A DNA stretch of 51,908 nt from Basidiobolus meristosporus CBS 931.73. Taxonomy: Eukaryota > Basidiobolomycota > Basidiobolomycetes > Basidiobolales > Basidiobolaceae. Shown piece after piece: positions 11,121 to 23,599 of the stretch. The DNA lies in NCBI GenBank assembly GCA_002104905.1, contig MCFE01000625.1, positions 1 to 51,908 on the forward strand, read 5' to 3'. The first letter of the stretch is position 1, and every line of letters begins with the position of its first letter. A model generated the notes under the pieces. It was not told the DNA's origin, did not search any database, and was given only the letters and a program-made list of their open reading frames with translations. Position numbers and translations under genes: made by a program.

Positions 11121-13806
11121 ATGGCGAACGAGGAATCAAGCAAACGAGTTTTAGAGCAGACAGAGGCTAACCACGAAAACTCTGACTCCGATGGTAATCC
11201 CCAACAAGCGGTTTGTTGTATGTCCCTTGACCGATCACTCACTCTTTTCAACAGTGGATATTGGGCCGTTACCTCCCAGCAGTGCGGAAATCGCACCAAA
11301 AAAGAAGCGCAAAGGTACTCTAGACCCGAAAAACCGCCGGATTATTCTTCCGCTCATCCACCTAATACGATTTAGTCTTGGCCCACGAGAAGCTTTACCT
11401 GGATCAATTGCCCAGTTCGGATATGTACGAGCGTAGTTTTATGCATCGCGATGTTTTGAACAATGTAGTAGTCACAAGGTTGGAGGTTTACGGTTTCTCT
11501 TCAGTGGATGCAGCTTCTAAAACGCCCCCGTCGTTTCACCTTCGCTTTACAGTACCGACTTTCTGATCACCACCTCGGTCGATGGCCACTTGAAATTCTG
11601 GAAAAAAACCGAAAAAGGAATCGAGTTCGTCAAGCATTTCCGCGCACATCTAGGTAAGCTTGGCTCCGTAGAAAGGTCCACCCCTACCCTGCAAATTTCT
11701 TACTGAGCACTTCGTTTGGATCAGGCGCGATCACTGGAGTGAGCATATCGGCGGACGGATTGCTTTTTGCTACTATCTCGGTTGACAAGTCATTGAAGGT
11801 ATTCGATGTGATCAACTTTGGTACGTCTCTTTTGTCTTGACTGTGGGCTATTCAGAAAAGCTAAACGAGTCTTCGTTCAAGATATGATCAACATGATTAA
11901 GCTAGACTACGTCCCCGGGTGTGTATGTTGGATGCATAAACGTGGCCAGGCTCAAGCTCTACTCGGTTGGTAAGTTCACAATCAACCACACCCTCGCTTA
12001 TTACAAGAAAGGCATTTCTGACCGTTCTACCTAATAGTGCTGATCAGAACTCCAATACAATTTACATGTATGACGGAAGAGGTTCCAACAAGCCACTCAG
12101 TGCGATCACAAGCATCCACGCCAATCCGGTGATTATCATGAAGGTATGTTGGGATCCTATACACCGCCGCACTCAACACTCACCAACACCATGGATCAGT
12201 ACAACGAGAAGTACGACTGTGTGGTCTCTTCCGATAATGCAGGTTTTCTAGAATATTGGAGCCCTGAGGCCCCTCACGAACTCCCCAAGAGCGTGGACTT
12301 CCAGTACAAATCGGAGACCGATCTATACGAGTTTAAGAAGTCCAAGACTGTCCCTACATCGATCAACTTCTCGCCTGATTTCTCGCAATTTGTTGTGTTG
12401 AGCGTCCAAGATCGCCAGATTCGAGTCTTCAAATTTGCCACGGCAAAAATGATCCGCAAATACGACGAATCCTTAACCGTAGTTAGCGAGATGCAGCAGG
12501 TACCGCCTAGGAGCAACTTGTCGGGGGGAAATCGTGCTAATCTCTCGAATTAGGCTGGGACCGCTGTCTACAAGTTGGATGATATGGAGTTCGGTAGAAG
12601 ATTGGCTGTTGAACGCGAGATGGAAAAAACCCCCCAGATCCATACGATGAACGCCGGTATGTGCACCATGAGACATCGCCCTTCCGCTAGTCGTCGACTC
12701 ACGCGTAATCGCAGTCTTTGACGAGAGTGGTCACTTCATCATGTACCCAACTCTGCTAGGTATCAAAGTAGTGAACATTCACAGCAACAAAGTTGTTCGG
12801 GTCATCGGAAAATCGGAAACCCACCGCTTCTTGAATCTCTCTTTGTATCAAGGCGCACCCCGTAAGAAGGCCGCGGTTTCTCTGGTAATGGACCAGTGAC
12901 CCTATACGCGTTGCATCAGTCATTTACCTTCTCCTTTACCAGGCCATGGCTGCCTCCGATAACCCTACGGTCAAGGAATCGGAAACACTAGACCCTACTC
13001 TGTTCTGCACGGCATACAAGCGCAATCGGTTCTACCTGTTCACTAGAAGAGATCCCGACAAGTATACACCATTCACGATTGGTTTGACGCGTCGAAACAC
13101 TAACCGGGTTATTTAGTGAGGAAAGTTCGAAGGGTGACAGAGATGTGTTCAATGAGAAACCCTCCAGAGAGGAGCAAACAGTCGCAGTCTCGCAGTCCAA
13201 GGCTGCGCTCAGCTCCAGTGCTATCCTGCGCACCACCATGGGTGACATCCATCTTCGACTGTTTCCGGAGCACGCTCCTAAGGCGGTGGAGAACTTTATC
13301 ACTCACAGTAAGAAGGGGTACTACGACAATGTCATATTCCATAGAGTCATCAAAGGGTTCATGATCCAAACCGGCGACCCATTAGGTAAGCAGTCCATCG
13401 AGTCCCAACCACTCCCACTCGAACATGACCACTTAACGGGCCATCTTTTATAGGCGATGGAACTGGTGGCGAATCGATCTGGGGCAATGACTTCGAGGAC
13501 GAATTCCACCGGGAACTGAGACACGATCGTCCGTACACGCTCTCCATGGCCAACGCCGGACCCAACACCAACGGATCCCAATTCTTCATCACAGTTGTCC
13601 CTACGGTAAGTAGCCTTCATTCGTGCATCTCATAAGGATATGCCGGACTCAACATGAATTCCTAGCCTTGGCTTGACAACAAACACACGGTGTTCGGAAG
13701 AGCGGTGGCCGGGATGGACGTCGTCCACGCCATTGAGAATGCCAGAGCGGACAAGATGGACAAGCCCTACGAGGATATCCAGATCCTCAACATCGAGATT
13801 CGCTAA
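11121..13806 (+). CDS. WD40-repeat cyclophilin, PPWD1 homologue (peptidyl-prolyl isomerase), 626 aa, 14 exons
   Basis: Fourteen exons with 50-75 nt introns close into 627 codons: 11121-11193, 11255-11314, 11376-11478, 11553-11653, 11725-11820, 11882-11969, 12038-12143, 12200-12499, 12554-12656, 12715-12884, 12943-13061, 13117-13385, 13454-13605, 13666-13806. The N-terminus has the family block [15 protein letters not shown], then WD repeats ([43 protein letters not shown]). The C-terminal ~160 residues are a cyclophilin domain with intact active-site motifs: [15 protein letters not shown] (catalytic Arg), [30 protein letters not shown], and [14 protein letters not shown]1 is a nuclear, spliceosome-associated proline isomerase. 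AATAAA follows at about 13857. It ends 85 bp from the convergent methylesterase gene. Confidence 0.93.
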
Positions 13807-13891
13807 ACCCGCCCCCTCTCCTCAGTACCATCAAAGCACGTTTATTGAGAAAGAGAAATAAATGTACATTCAAAAGCCCAACATCACAAGC

Positions 13892-14951
13892 TCATTTCAT
13901 CTTCGCTGGTAAGATCAATCTATCGTTGCGCTTCCAGAACTCGAACAGCGCGAGCGCCAACCGGTCCGGCAAATCCTCCTGTATGGCGTGGCCAGCCTCG
14001 GGCAAGACGAGCAGCTGGAATCTCCCTTGCATCTGGGCTATGGTCAGCTCCTTGTCCAGCCTGTCTGTCCCGGCCAGAATGAGGATCTTGGCAGTGGATG
14101 AGTTCAGGAAGCGTTTGGAGAGGCCGGTAAACCACTCCTCCCAATATTTCTCCGTTTCGTAAAGGTCGATCTGCCATTTGTATCCTTTCGAGGGCTCCTC
14201 AGGATCAATCGGCTCAAGCAGGGAGGGTACCGACACCTTGGCCGACTCGAGGTTGTGAATGGTTCCTGATCTCAGGTTCCATTCAATAGCCTTCTCGATG
14301 GTTGGGAATTGTGAGGGCCTCGTCTTTAGATAGGCTTTCATCCCAACCAAAGACTCCAGGGCGGTGCCCTCCACCACGTCGATCACCGCCAGCCCGATCA
14401 GTTTCTGGATTTTGCCACTTTCAGCCAGGTGCGTGACCACCGCACCACCCAAACTGTGTCCAACCAAGAGGAGCTCGGTCTGGTCGACGTTCGGGTACAC
14501 CGTAGTTAGTATGTTCCATAGATCGTCGGAAAGGGTGCTCAGCCGCAGGTCCTTCCCGCTCTCATTCAGCGAGCCGCCGTGGGAGCGACAGTCGAAGCAT
14601 CAGGATCGTCACTTTGTCGCTTAATTTCCGGATCTCCTTCACCAGAACCGCGAAGGAGAGCGCGGTCAGACCGGCACCATGGTGCATCACAAACACCGGA
14701 CCGGCTTCCTCGCCCTCTTTGACCTTTCCGAAGCTCTCGTAGATCCTGAACGTGTCTCCGGAGACCTGGACGTCTCTTCGGATGTCGAAATAGGTGCCCC
14801 ATTCCACCTGATTGTAGTCCCGCTTTCGAGTGGATCTGGTGAGGGCGGGCAGAGCAAACTCGTCCTTTTTTTGTGCGGTGCTGTTTTCTGGGACCGGTGG
14901 TAGCTGGGTCAAGGCCGCTTTCTTCAGGAGGGAACGCTGCAAGTCGGACAT
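13892..14951 (-). pseudogene. Protein phosphatase methylesterase 1 (PPME1-like), frameshifted
   Basis: Removes the C-terminal methyl ester from PP2A catalytic subunit. The N-terminal part (start ATG 14951; MSDLQRSLLKK, then FVMHHGAGLTALSFAVL) and the C-terminal part (GHSLGGA with the nucleophile Ser, IDVVEGTALESL, TDRLDKEL, and GHAIQED with the catalytic His) are both well conserved, but lie in different frames. The frame breaks near 14590-14605, just before the conserved DCRSHGG segment; the total length (1060 nt) is one base more than a multiple of three. Either the gene carries a 1-nt insertion, or the assembly has an error. A GT..AG stretch of 52 nt (14612-14561) could restore the frame by splicing, but it would delete the conserved DCRSHG motif. 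No other introns are needed. All other residues look functional, so a sequencing error is a real possibility. Confidence 0.8.
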
Positions 14952-15148
14952 GATACAATCAAGTTGAACCAAACGAGACCCACCACGCCATCCCCAAATA
15001 CGTGGAGTGGATCTCATGGATCCTGAGGGAATCTAATCATACGTTAAGCACAGATGAATTTCATGATTGTTTATCGGGCTCGGCACAAGAACAAGGTCCG
15101 ATTGCGTTTATTAATAATATGAACGGGTGACAGGGCCGAATCCCAGCC

Positions 15149-15988
15149 TCAATGGATCTTCTTGGTCTCTTCCAAGTCTGCTTTCTCCGGTACGTTCTGT
15201 TGGTTGGTAATGCTGGTTTGCACGAGGTGGAGGGACACCAGTATCTTGTGAACTACCCTCTGACAGATCAGGAACCAAAACAGCACACTGACCGAGCCTG
15301 GTTCCAAAGGTACCGTCAGCGCTGAATAACATCGAGGGGATCAATGGAAAACATACCAGTGGGCGCGGCTGGATAAGAGAAAATGAAGGTGATGGGGCTG
15401 AACCAGCCCTGGGGGAGATAGAACATCGGCTCGTATCTGTACCAAAAAATCGCCGTGATCCTTGCCCCATACAGCACTACACGTGAAGCGATGCTCATCT
15501 TGACTTCAAACCCGGTCTTATCGTATGCCAGGTCAGTAGCTGTTACGAGCGTTGGTTAGGCCGTGGGGGAAACCTGCACTGGACCTATGTGGGGGACGTA
15601 CCTAATTTGTCGTATTTGGCTGTCGCAGCATCCAACTTTCTTCTGATCCTGGCCCACTTTGCGAATTCGTCCTATTCGTCGGAAGTTGGAGACCAATCTG
15701 GAGGGGAGGATAAAGGAGGGGTCACTCACTTGGGAACTGGTCTGTCGTAGCTGGGTCTTCAATTCAAGGATCTCCTTTTTGTGCTGACGTAACTGTAGCA
15801 CGCTGCTCCTCTGCACCGCAAGCTTATAAAGTTTGTAACTCTGTCCCGAACGTAAGCGGTTAGCCCTCTTGAACTTGGACCGGGGGTGGTGGCCGTCTTA
15901 CCTGAGTCACAAAGTACGAGTATCCAACATACTGGATGAACTCGCAGATAATCGCTACTAACAGAACCACAAGCGCAGCTTGTACCAT
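15149..15988 (-). CDS. GET1: GET1/WRB homologue (tail-anchored protein insertion receptor), 193 aa, 5 exons
   Basis: Exons 15988-15902, 15822-15730, 15671-15602, 15539-15357 and 15297-15149 close into 194 codons. Features: an N-terminal membrane helix (VVLLVAIICEFIQYVGYSYF), a charged coiled coil with the diagnostic CHD5/Get1 signature (SSQ, then DEFAKWARIRRKLD, with the intron inside), and a C-terminal pair of membrane segments containing LPQGWFSP and PTGSVSVLFWFLICQ. Get1 forms an ER-membrane receptor with Get2 that takes tail-anchored proteins from the Get3 ATPase. The fourth intron was set at 59 nt (acceptor at 15298) rather than a 35-nt alternative, because only the longer one yields the conserved GSVS block and closes the frame. 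It shares a 450-bp divergent promoter with the CDP-DAG synthase gene, another ER-membrane protein. Confidence 0.88.
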
Positions 15989-16438
15989 GCTCACTCTTGT
16001 GTAGGAGAGGGTTAACCAGATATATCGATGGGAGAGTATTCACGATTGTATGCATGTTTGATTTGGATTTTATCAAATCTACTTGGTCGGTGACTATCGA
16101 ACATGTCGCCCATGGAAAAAAACCGCCCCGTCACGTGATCGGATCTAATCAACCTGTCAAAGTCTCGTACCTCGACAAGCAACAATTCAAGCATAGATCC
16201 AAGTGTTCATAAAGTGTTCGAGCACCCTCAGCACCCTCAGCACCCTAGGCACCCTAGCACCACACCCTCTCCACATTCATTTCGTCATTAATTAGTGCCC
16301 ACACCACTGATTGGGTCGCCACACTAATTCGTTGGTAGTTAAGGCAGTGATGACTGCACTTTCATGTGACAAGCAAAGATTAGGCATATCGGACCTTTTG
16401 CATCAATCCGACGGGAGCCTTTTGACATCATCCATACC
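15989..16438. promoter_or_regulatory. Divergent promoter region between GET1 and CDP-DAG synthase, with CACCCT microrepeat
   Basis: 450 bp without a gene separates two divergently transcribed genes. It includes a short imperfect tandem repeat of CAGCACCCT-type units at about 16214-16256. No clear TATA box is visible on either side. Nothing else is recognised. Confidence 0.45.
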
Positions 16439-18246
16439 ATGGTAAAACGCCGCAAGAGTCAGAAAACCCTCGGCAACCAGAACGACGCAGTCACCGTTCA
16501 AACCACCACGGCAAACGACCAGGTCAAAGCCGAGGTAACAAAGGCGTCTACTTTCCCTTCACTCCGAGTACACCGTTGGGTGTGCACGTTTTTCGACTCC
16601 TCCCCCTCTAAAGCGCACCCTTTCTAGTGACCGCACCACTTACACACCACTTTGTCTCTAGATCCCGGGCTCGGGAGTGCTGCTGGTAGACCAGGCAAGC
16701 GACAAGAAATGGAAGAACTGGTGGGTGAGAACGACCTGGACGCTTATCATGATCGGGGGTTTCTTTATGATATTGGCGGCCGGTCACTTGTACGTGGTGA
16801 TGCTCGTCATGGTGTTGCAGAACGTCGTTTACAAGGAGGTGATCAGCCTCTCACACGAGCCGAACAAAGAGAGGAAACTCCCGTGGTTCCGGGCCCTCCA
16901 CTGGTAAGTGCACCTGGGTCCAAAGAGGTTGAGGACCGCTTTGCTGAGCCGAAATTTCCCGGATAGGTACTTCTTGCTCACGACGAATTATTTCCTCTAC
17001 GGGGAATCGATCATCTACTACTTCAAGAGATGGGTGCTTGTGGACGCATTCTTGCTGCCCCTCGCGACCTATCATCGATTCATCTCGTTCATGCTTTACT
17101 GCTTTGGTAGGCACCTTTCCGAAGTATCGTTCACCCGCAGATGGACTAAGTAACATCCACCCTGCAGGATTCGTCTGGTTCGTCACCAACCTAAAGAAAG
17201 GCCACTACAAGTTCCAATTCAAGCAATTCGCCTGGACCCACATGGCGCTGCTGCTGGTGTGCTGCCAAAGCCATTTCATCATCAACAACATATTCGAGGG
17301 TCTGGTTTGGTTCTTCCTTCCGGTGGCGCTGGTGATCTGCAATGACATATTTGCCTACGTCTTCGGGTTCTTCTTCGGACGCACACCGCTGATCAAGCTG
17401 AGCCCGAAGAAGACGGTGGAGGGGTTTATCGGAGGATGGGTGTCCACCATCCTATTCGCATTCATGGTGAGCGTTCCCAGCTGCATTCCTTCCCCGCCCC
17501 CCTCGATGACGTTTCTCACTCCCACTAGTTTTCCATTGTGCTGATCAAATCGAAATACATGTGCTGTCCGGCGGAAAACTTCTCCACGAACGCGTTCAGC
17601 GACATCAGCTGCGATCTGAACCCAGTCTTCATCCCTGTAGAGTACAGGCTCCACCCGTGGACGGTCCGACTCACCTACCTACTGGTAACTATGTCTGCGT
17701 TCGATTCGGCCCATTGAGCTTTCTCTAACCATCTCATCCCCTTCCCAGTTCCGCACCGAGGTTCACCAGATCTATATCGCCCCGCTTCAGCTGCATGCTT
17801 TTTTCATGGCCTCCTTCGCCTCGCTGATCGCTCCATTTGGGGGCTTCTTCGCGAGCGGATTAAAGCGCGCGTTCAACATCAAGGTTGGCCTCGGGATCCA
17901 GCAGTCGCACCTCCATTATTTTGACGACTAACTCGTGTCATAGGACTTCGGAGACTCCATCCCAGGACATGGTGGGATTACTGATCGCATGGACTGCCAG
18001 TTCCTCATGGGCTTCTTCTCCTACATCTACTACCAGAGCTTCATTAAGGTTGGATTCGGTATGGACCAGTGGCGACCGCCCCTTACTAACCTCCATCTGT
18101 AGAGCGCGACCGGCGCGTCGATTATCATTCTTCAGGACATCATCAACAATCTGTCGGTGAACGATCAGCTGGACGTCTACTCGAATTTGCAGGAATACTT
18201 GGTGAACCAGAAACTGCTGGCGGAGAAAGTGGCGGAGTGTACGTAG
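16439..18246 (+). CDS. CDS1: Phosphatidate cytidylyltransferase (CDP-diacylglycerol synthase), 438 aa, 8 exons
   Basis: Makes CDP-diacylglycerol from phosphatidic acid and CTP, the precursor for phosphatidylinositol, phosphatidylserine and cardiolipin; an ER integral membrane enzyme. Exons 16439-16534, 16662-16903, 16967-17106, 17168-17466, 17529-17684, 17749-17883, 17944-18048 and 18103-18246 close into 439 codons. After a polar N-terminus (KRRKSQKTL) come several membrane segments, the [31 protein letters not shown] block, and the family signature [27 protein letters not shown] spanning exons 6-7, with the metal-binding Asp residues. The C-terminus is a soluble tail. No oddities; codon use matches the neighbouring housekeeping genes. 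Confidence 0.95.
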
Positions 18247-18673
18247 ATCCATGTCGAGGGGTAGAAAATCGATCGTCCCCACCCCGAGAATTTTGAATAA
18301 AGTGCCTAAACCTCAGCATGTGCCCACGAGTTTGTACACTGTATCGACGATGGAGTTCAGGTGGTTACGATGAGGGCCACCCCTCCAAATCCGGCCCGTG
18401 TGAATGGGAAAGGGGGATCGATTGCCGGGAATGGATAGATTGGGTACGGCTCATGGAAGCCAACTTGATGATTACCATAGCTGTGGGATCTATGTGGAAA
18501 CCGGAATCAACCATTCCTTGGGCGGATTTGCATGGCGGCGATGTGGAACAGGAATTTCTCAGTCATCCCGCACTCTAAAGGCAATCGGCAAACCTCGTGC
18601 GTGTCAACGGCTGTTGGCTACGAAGTGGGATCCGTGAGGCAGCTAGGATGGGGACATCCACCCGGTACGTTGC

Positions 18674-18680
18674 TATATAA
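18674..18680 (+). promoter_or_regulatory. TATA box of the subtilisin gene
   Basis: TATATAA lies 51-57 bases upstream of the subtilisin ATG, followed by a pyrimidine-rich leader and a CGACAATG start context. The rest of the 18247-18730 gap holds no recognisable gene; short frames at 18318-18637 look like shadows. Confidence 0.6.
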
Positions 18681-18730
18681 GCTTTCCCTCCAATCGACCA
18701 TCTAGCCTTAAAACCAACACCGCCTCGACA

Positions 18731-19973
18731 ATGTCGCTACGTTCCTACCTTCTGAGCGCCCTCCTCGGTTTGGCCCTGGTAAATCATTACGCCGCCGCCC
18801 AGGAGATCGACCTCACCAACCGCTATATCATCAAGATCAAGGATGGTGCAGATGCTAACAAAGGTACTCGGTTGAACCCTCCTGGCGAAAGTTCAGCATT
18901 AACCCACTTCATCGTTCGTAGCGGAGCAGTATCTAAAGAGCAAACTGGACCAGTACAACCGTGGCCGTAGCGGGAATAACACCATCAAGAGCGAGCTCAA
19001 GGACAAGTTCACCATGCAGAGCTTCAACGCGTATTCCAGCGTGCTTAGCGAACCACTGGCGAAGGCGCTCCTGGAGAATGGCGACGTGGAATACGTCGAG
19101 GCGGAGCAGATCTTCAAAGCCACCGGGGTCCAGCAGAACCCTCCGAGCTGGGGTCTGTGGAGGGTATCCCAACGTGATCGGAACCCTTCAGCGCCCTACA
19201 ACTACCCAGACAGCGCGGGTTCGGGGGTGGATGTGTACATCATCGACACCGGAATCAATGTGAAGCATGTGGATTTCGGAGGAAGGGCCACTTTCCCGAG
19301 GAGCTTTATCAGTGGTGAGGCGGTGGAGGACCTGAATGGGCATGGGACTCATGTGGCCGGAACCGTAGGTGGAACCACGTATGGGGTGGCGAAGAAGGTG
19401 AACCTCATCGGAGTGAAGGTGCTGAACAAGAACGCCAGTGGAAGCACCTCGGCCATCGTTGCGGGGATCAACTGGGTTGCCCAGCAAGCGAAAGCCACTG
19501 GTCGTAAAAGTGTGGCCAACATGTCCCTAGGTGGTGGGAACAGTGATGCCCTCAAGAGTGCAGTGAACGCGGCCGTGAAATCCGGGGTCAGCTTCTTCGT
19601 TGCTGCCATGAATGACAATCAGGACGCGTGCAACGTTTCCCCCGCGAATGCTGACGGGGCGTTCACGGTCGCCGCGACCACCATTTCCGATACCGCGGCC
19701 AGCTTTACCAATTACGGTCGGTGTGTGAACATCGCTGGACCTGGTCTAGACATCACCTCGGCCTGGATTGGTGGCAACAACGCCTACAGGAGAATCTCGG
19801 GTACCAGCATGGCCACCCCACATGTCGCAGGAGTAGCTGCACTCTACCTGGCTCAAGAAAACCTCACCTCGCCCCAATCCGTTTACGACACTCTGGCTGC
19901 GAGAGCCACCAAGAATGCCATCACCGGCTTGAAGGGCAACACCCCCAACCTGTTGGTCCACAACAGCAAATAA
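18731..19973 (+). CDS. Secreted proteinase K-like subtilisin (peptidase S8A) with I9 propeptide, 394 aa, 2 exons
   Basis: Exons 18731-18863 and 18922-19973 (58-nt intron). The signal peptide is the first ~23 residues (LLSALLGLALVNHYAAAQ). It is followed by an inhibitor-I9 propeptide (RYIIKIKDGA, NAYSSVLSEPLAKALL, VEYVEAEQIF), then the mature protease starting near the PPSWGLWRVSQRD block. The catalytic triad is present: Asp in IDTGIN, His in NGHGTHVAGTVGG, Ser in GTSMATPHVAGVAAL; the oxyanion Asn is in AAMNDNQDACN, where proteinase K relatives usually have AAGNDN. Six or fewer cysteines, as in proteinase K-like enzymes. It degrades extracellular protein; in plant- or animal-associated fungi such enzymes often act on host tissue. 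A strong TATA box precedes it. Confidence 0.96.
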
Positions 19974-20078
19974 GAAATCCGACTACTTGGCTTGAATTTA
20001 TTTTAACCTGAACATATATGAATTGGAAGATGAATGTGAATAAAGCTACAATAAGTGAGATCGATCCAACCCTGGCCA

Positions 20079-23000
20079 TCATTCCGGAATGGAGTTCGCC
20101 GAGTGGAAGTCCGATTCATCCAGAAAACCTATTTGCCTCCAATAATCTAGATAGCGAGCAATAAGGGACTCACCAATCTGTGGACATTCCTGGCCCAATG
20201 CCAGGGACCGCTCGCATGTGATGGTTGTGCTTAATTTGATCTCGGTGGAGGGGGAAGGTGCGTGGGCCATCTTCTCAAAAAACGGTAGTAATGTGAAGAT
20301 TGGATCGGTGGCTCGGAGGTGTGAGTCACTTTGGGCCAACTCCAATAGGTTGATCCACCATTCCTCCATAGACATCATCTTGATCTGGCGACCAGTGAGG
20401 TTGCCAACATATCCAATGAGCTCACTCCATGACTCAGCTGGGTGTGGATTCACCTCATGGTAGACTGAGATGCTCTCATCTGGTTGCTTTTGCCGGGTAA
20501 TCAGCTCTACCAGACTCTTGGCTCCGATGTTCACCGGAATCCAATCAGTGGGTAGGCTCATCATTGGTGACACCCCAGTCTTGATAGCGTTGCGGATGAG
20601 AATAGGGAACTGCTCGCGAGTATTCCAGGCTCCGGTCGTGCTGTTGCCCGATATCTGGCCATATCGAAAGATTGTCACCGGCAACCCTTGCTGGGCCATT
20701 CTGACCAGCGCCTCCTCCGCGACCAGCTTTGACCTGCTGTATCCATTTGGCATTGCAATGCGGATATCTGGTGGGTGAGGGGCCTCGGGGATCAGGGACC
20801 TCGAGTCAGCAGCAGCATGCACCAATGCTCGATATGAATATGTACTGCTTGGGCGCAAGTCCAGACACTGCGAATTTCGCTAGGTTCAGGGTCGGGAGTA
20901 GGCAAGTGGGCTCGAACGCCTCAAGGTTCGAGTTGAAATCCATTCTCCAGGCCCCATGGTAGATGTGGGTGATATTCTCCCTCAAATGGTTGAACGTGGC
21001 CTCGTCTAGGCCAAAGTGGGCATCACTCAGGTCACAGGGGAGCACCGTGAGCCTGTCCTCATTAGCCAGCAGCGCTTCCTTGCTCAGGTGGAAGTGGTCG
21101 AACGCCCCCTCGAGTTTTCCTCTCGACGCATCCGCGCTGTCCCCACGAATCAAGCAGTATACGTGATCGACCTCGTTGTTCAGTAACAGCTCGTGGATTA
21201 CGTGGATGGCCAGATACCCAGAGGCTCCAGTCATCAGGATGTTCATTCCAGCCGAGTCATGAGGTGACTGCTTGGCTCCGAATGGACCGATATCCTTGAG
21301 GGTGTACTTGTCGACGAATCGCTCAAAGTAGGCGTCAAGATCCTCAACATCATCCTCAGCCCCATTCTGGGTCTTGGCTGCGTTGGAAGCGCGAACTAAA
21401 TACTCGGTGAGTGATTGGATGGTTGGATATTCGAACACTAACGAGTAGGGAAGGGTGAGGAAGCCGAACCTCTTCGAGATCACACTGCGGAACTCCATGG
21501 CTGCAATGGAGTCCATCCCGAGATCTACGAGGGATGAGCCATGGTTCGCGAAGTGTTGCGCACCCACATCGAGTATGCTCGCAATGCTGGTCTGAAGGAA
21601 TCCTCGGATATTCTCCGGCTCCACGACTGCCTCCTTCGCAATGGTGAAGATGTGCGAGCCCAGGGCCTGGATGGTTGCGTTGTCGAAGATGGAAGCAAAG
21701 GCGAGTTTGAGCTCAGGAATCTGAGCCATGATTCTGCCGTGGAGCTCCATCGCGGCAATCGAGTCCATCCCCATATCAATGAGGGATTTGGAGTGGTCAC
21801 TGAACAGCTCAGCGGGCTGATTGAGGATCTCCGCAATGGTTTGTTGAATGAAGCACTCGATGGAATCAGGATTGATCACCATTTCTTGAGAACGACCTGA
21901 CTTTGTGTCGCCCTGTTGGTACAACTCCTCAATCTCCTTCTCGTACTCGATCAAGATCTTTTTGCGAGCAATGTTCCCTTTGGCCGTGCATGTAAGGACT
22001 CTACCTGGGGGCAGGGTGTAGATCATATTTCTACGTATTCTGGAGTGTTTAGGAATCTGTTGATTGATTTTCTCGACCAAACTCAAGAGCAACTGATACG
22101 AATCATCCCGATCCTTATTGGATGATAATTCCACTAGCAGGCAAGTGCCAGTCCTGTTCGAACCCAGGATGGCGATGTTGGAGAATGCGCCTCTCCCTTC
22201 AGCCACCAACTGTTTCTCAATGGGTAGTGGCCTGGTCTTCTCACCATTGCTGTGCACGAGGATATCATCGTATCTTCCTCTGTACAGCCATTTGTTTGAG
22301 CCGACTGGAGTTTCAACGAAGATGTCACCAGTATGGAATGCTCCTGTCTGTTGATTAATGGAGAGACCAGGAGCCAAGAAAGGCTCGCCTTCCAGAAACA
22401 CCAGTTCTTTCCCCTCATCCCCTTCTATCGGCATGAAACGAGTGAATTCTGGGTGACATGGGATCAGTAGATTCCACTCTTTGTTACTCCTATCGGCATC
22501 AGCAAATAAGGCCGGGCCACTTGTCTCAGTCATTCCGTATAGCGATACAAGATTGATACCTTGGTCAATGTATTTTTCGGCAATCTGCTCCGAGAACGCA
22601 GCGCCACCAAAGATCACTAATTTAAAACTCCTCATCAAAGGATACACCGTAGGGTCCTCCTCAGCAACAAAGTACACCTGTTCAAGCAACCATGGGACGA
22701 GTAGCAGCATGGTGGGCTTGTACTTTTTCAATGTGTTGACGATATTTTGCCCAGTAGGAATAAAGGTGCCTGAAGGAGCAGGAGGGACGATATACGTCGC
22801 TCCATAGTACAGCATTCTCAGATATTCGCATATAACGCTGGCTACATGGAACAATGGCAGAAACCCGCAGGCTGAGCTGTTGGAATCAATCAAGCCGCTC
22901 TGTGCATACTCTCCGTACTTGATACCTGTCATGATTTGTTTGTTGCCCTGAGCGATGAGTTTGGGAAACAGTGTACTGCCTGAGGTGTGTATGTACATGA

Positions 23001-23550
23001 TAGTACGGTTGGAGTCTTCTAGACGGCCTCTTCCACGGGCCTCCATCTCGGGGGAAATAGGGTAGGTTTCGTTCTCCTTGAGGCTCAGGCCAGGGATACT
23101 AGAGTAGTCCTCGGGGCTATTCTCAGTTATGAAATAGATTTTTAGTCCAGGGATTGCTTCCTCAAGAATCTTTGCGGTCTGCTCATATTGGGGGTGGACT
23201 ATCAGGACATCCGCTTTTCCATCTTTTAGGAGATGAGTCAAAGCATCCACCGAGTTCTTTGTGCTCAGTTGCAGTGCAACAGCTCGGGCCCTGATCAGGG
23301 AGAGCACCAAGGCACAGTACTCCACACAATTGGAAGAGAGGATCCCGACCACCGTGTTCTCTGTAATTGGTATATCAAACGTTTCCCACAAGTGAAAGGC
23401 GTTGTATATGGACATATCTCTAAGCTGCTTATAGGTGACCATGTGCTCTTTCTGTTGAGCATCTGTGTGGATGATGGCCGTATTGGACGCCATCTTCCTG
23501 GCGTAATGGTCTAGTAGAGTGTTGAAATCGTTGAATTGGACACTTGGCAT
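20079..23550 (-). pseudogene. NRPS-like adenylating reductase (A-T-T-R), copy 1, frameshifted in the reductase domain
   Basis: Single-exon, about 1156 codons. The adenylation domain (start ATG 23550, MPSVQFND) carries IMYIHTSGSTLFPK (P-loop-like A3), YGMTETSG (A5), HTGDIF (A7-like) and a late GNIARKK lysine motif. Two tandem carrier domains follow, each with a phosphopantetheine serine in GMDSIAAME, and then a thioester-reductase (NAD-binding) domain with ILMTGASGYLAIHV and the YSRSK motif. Such proteins activate a carboxylic acid, hold it as thioester and release it as aldehyde or alcohol. The frame breaks at about 20812, where a run reads CAGCAGCAGCATG against CAGCAGCGCATG in copy 2; one extra base moves the last 250 codons out of frame. 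The rest is intact. Either a recent pseudogene or an assembly error. Confidence 0.85.
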
Positions 23551-23592
23551 TCTGATTGTTTAATGTTTGGCACTCCATCGCCAAACACCGCA

Positions 23593-23599
23593 TTTTATA
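23593..23599 (-). promoter_or_regulatory. TATA box of reductase copy 1
   Basis: TATAAAA on the minus strand, 43-49 bases upstream of the ATG at 23550, a spacing similar to that in the subtilisin and secreted-peptide genes of this window. Confidence 0.5.

Noticed and set aside
14561-14612. Treating this 52-nt segment of PPME1 as an ordinary intron
   Set aside because: It would delete the family-conserved DCRSHGG motif; a 1-nt indel is the simpler explanation. Kept as an alternative in the findings.
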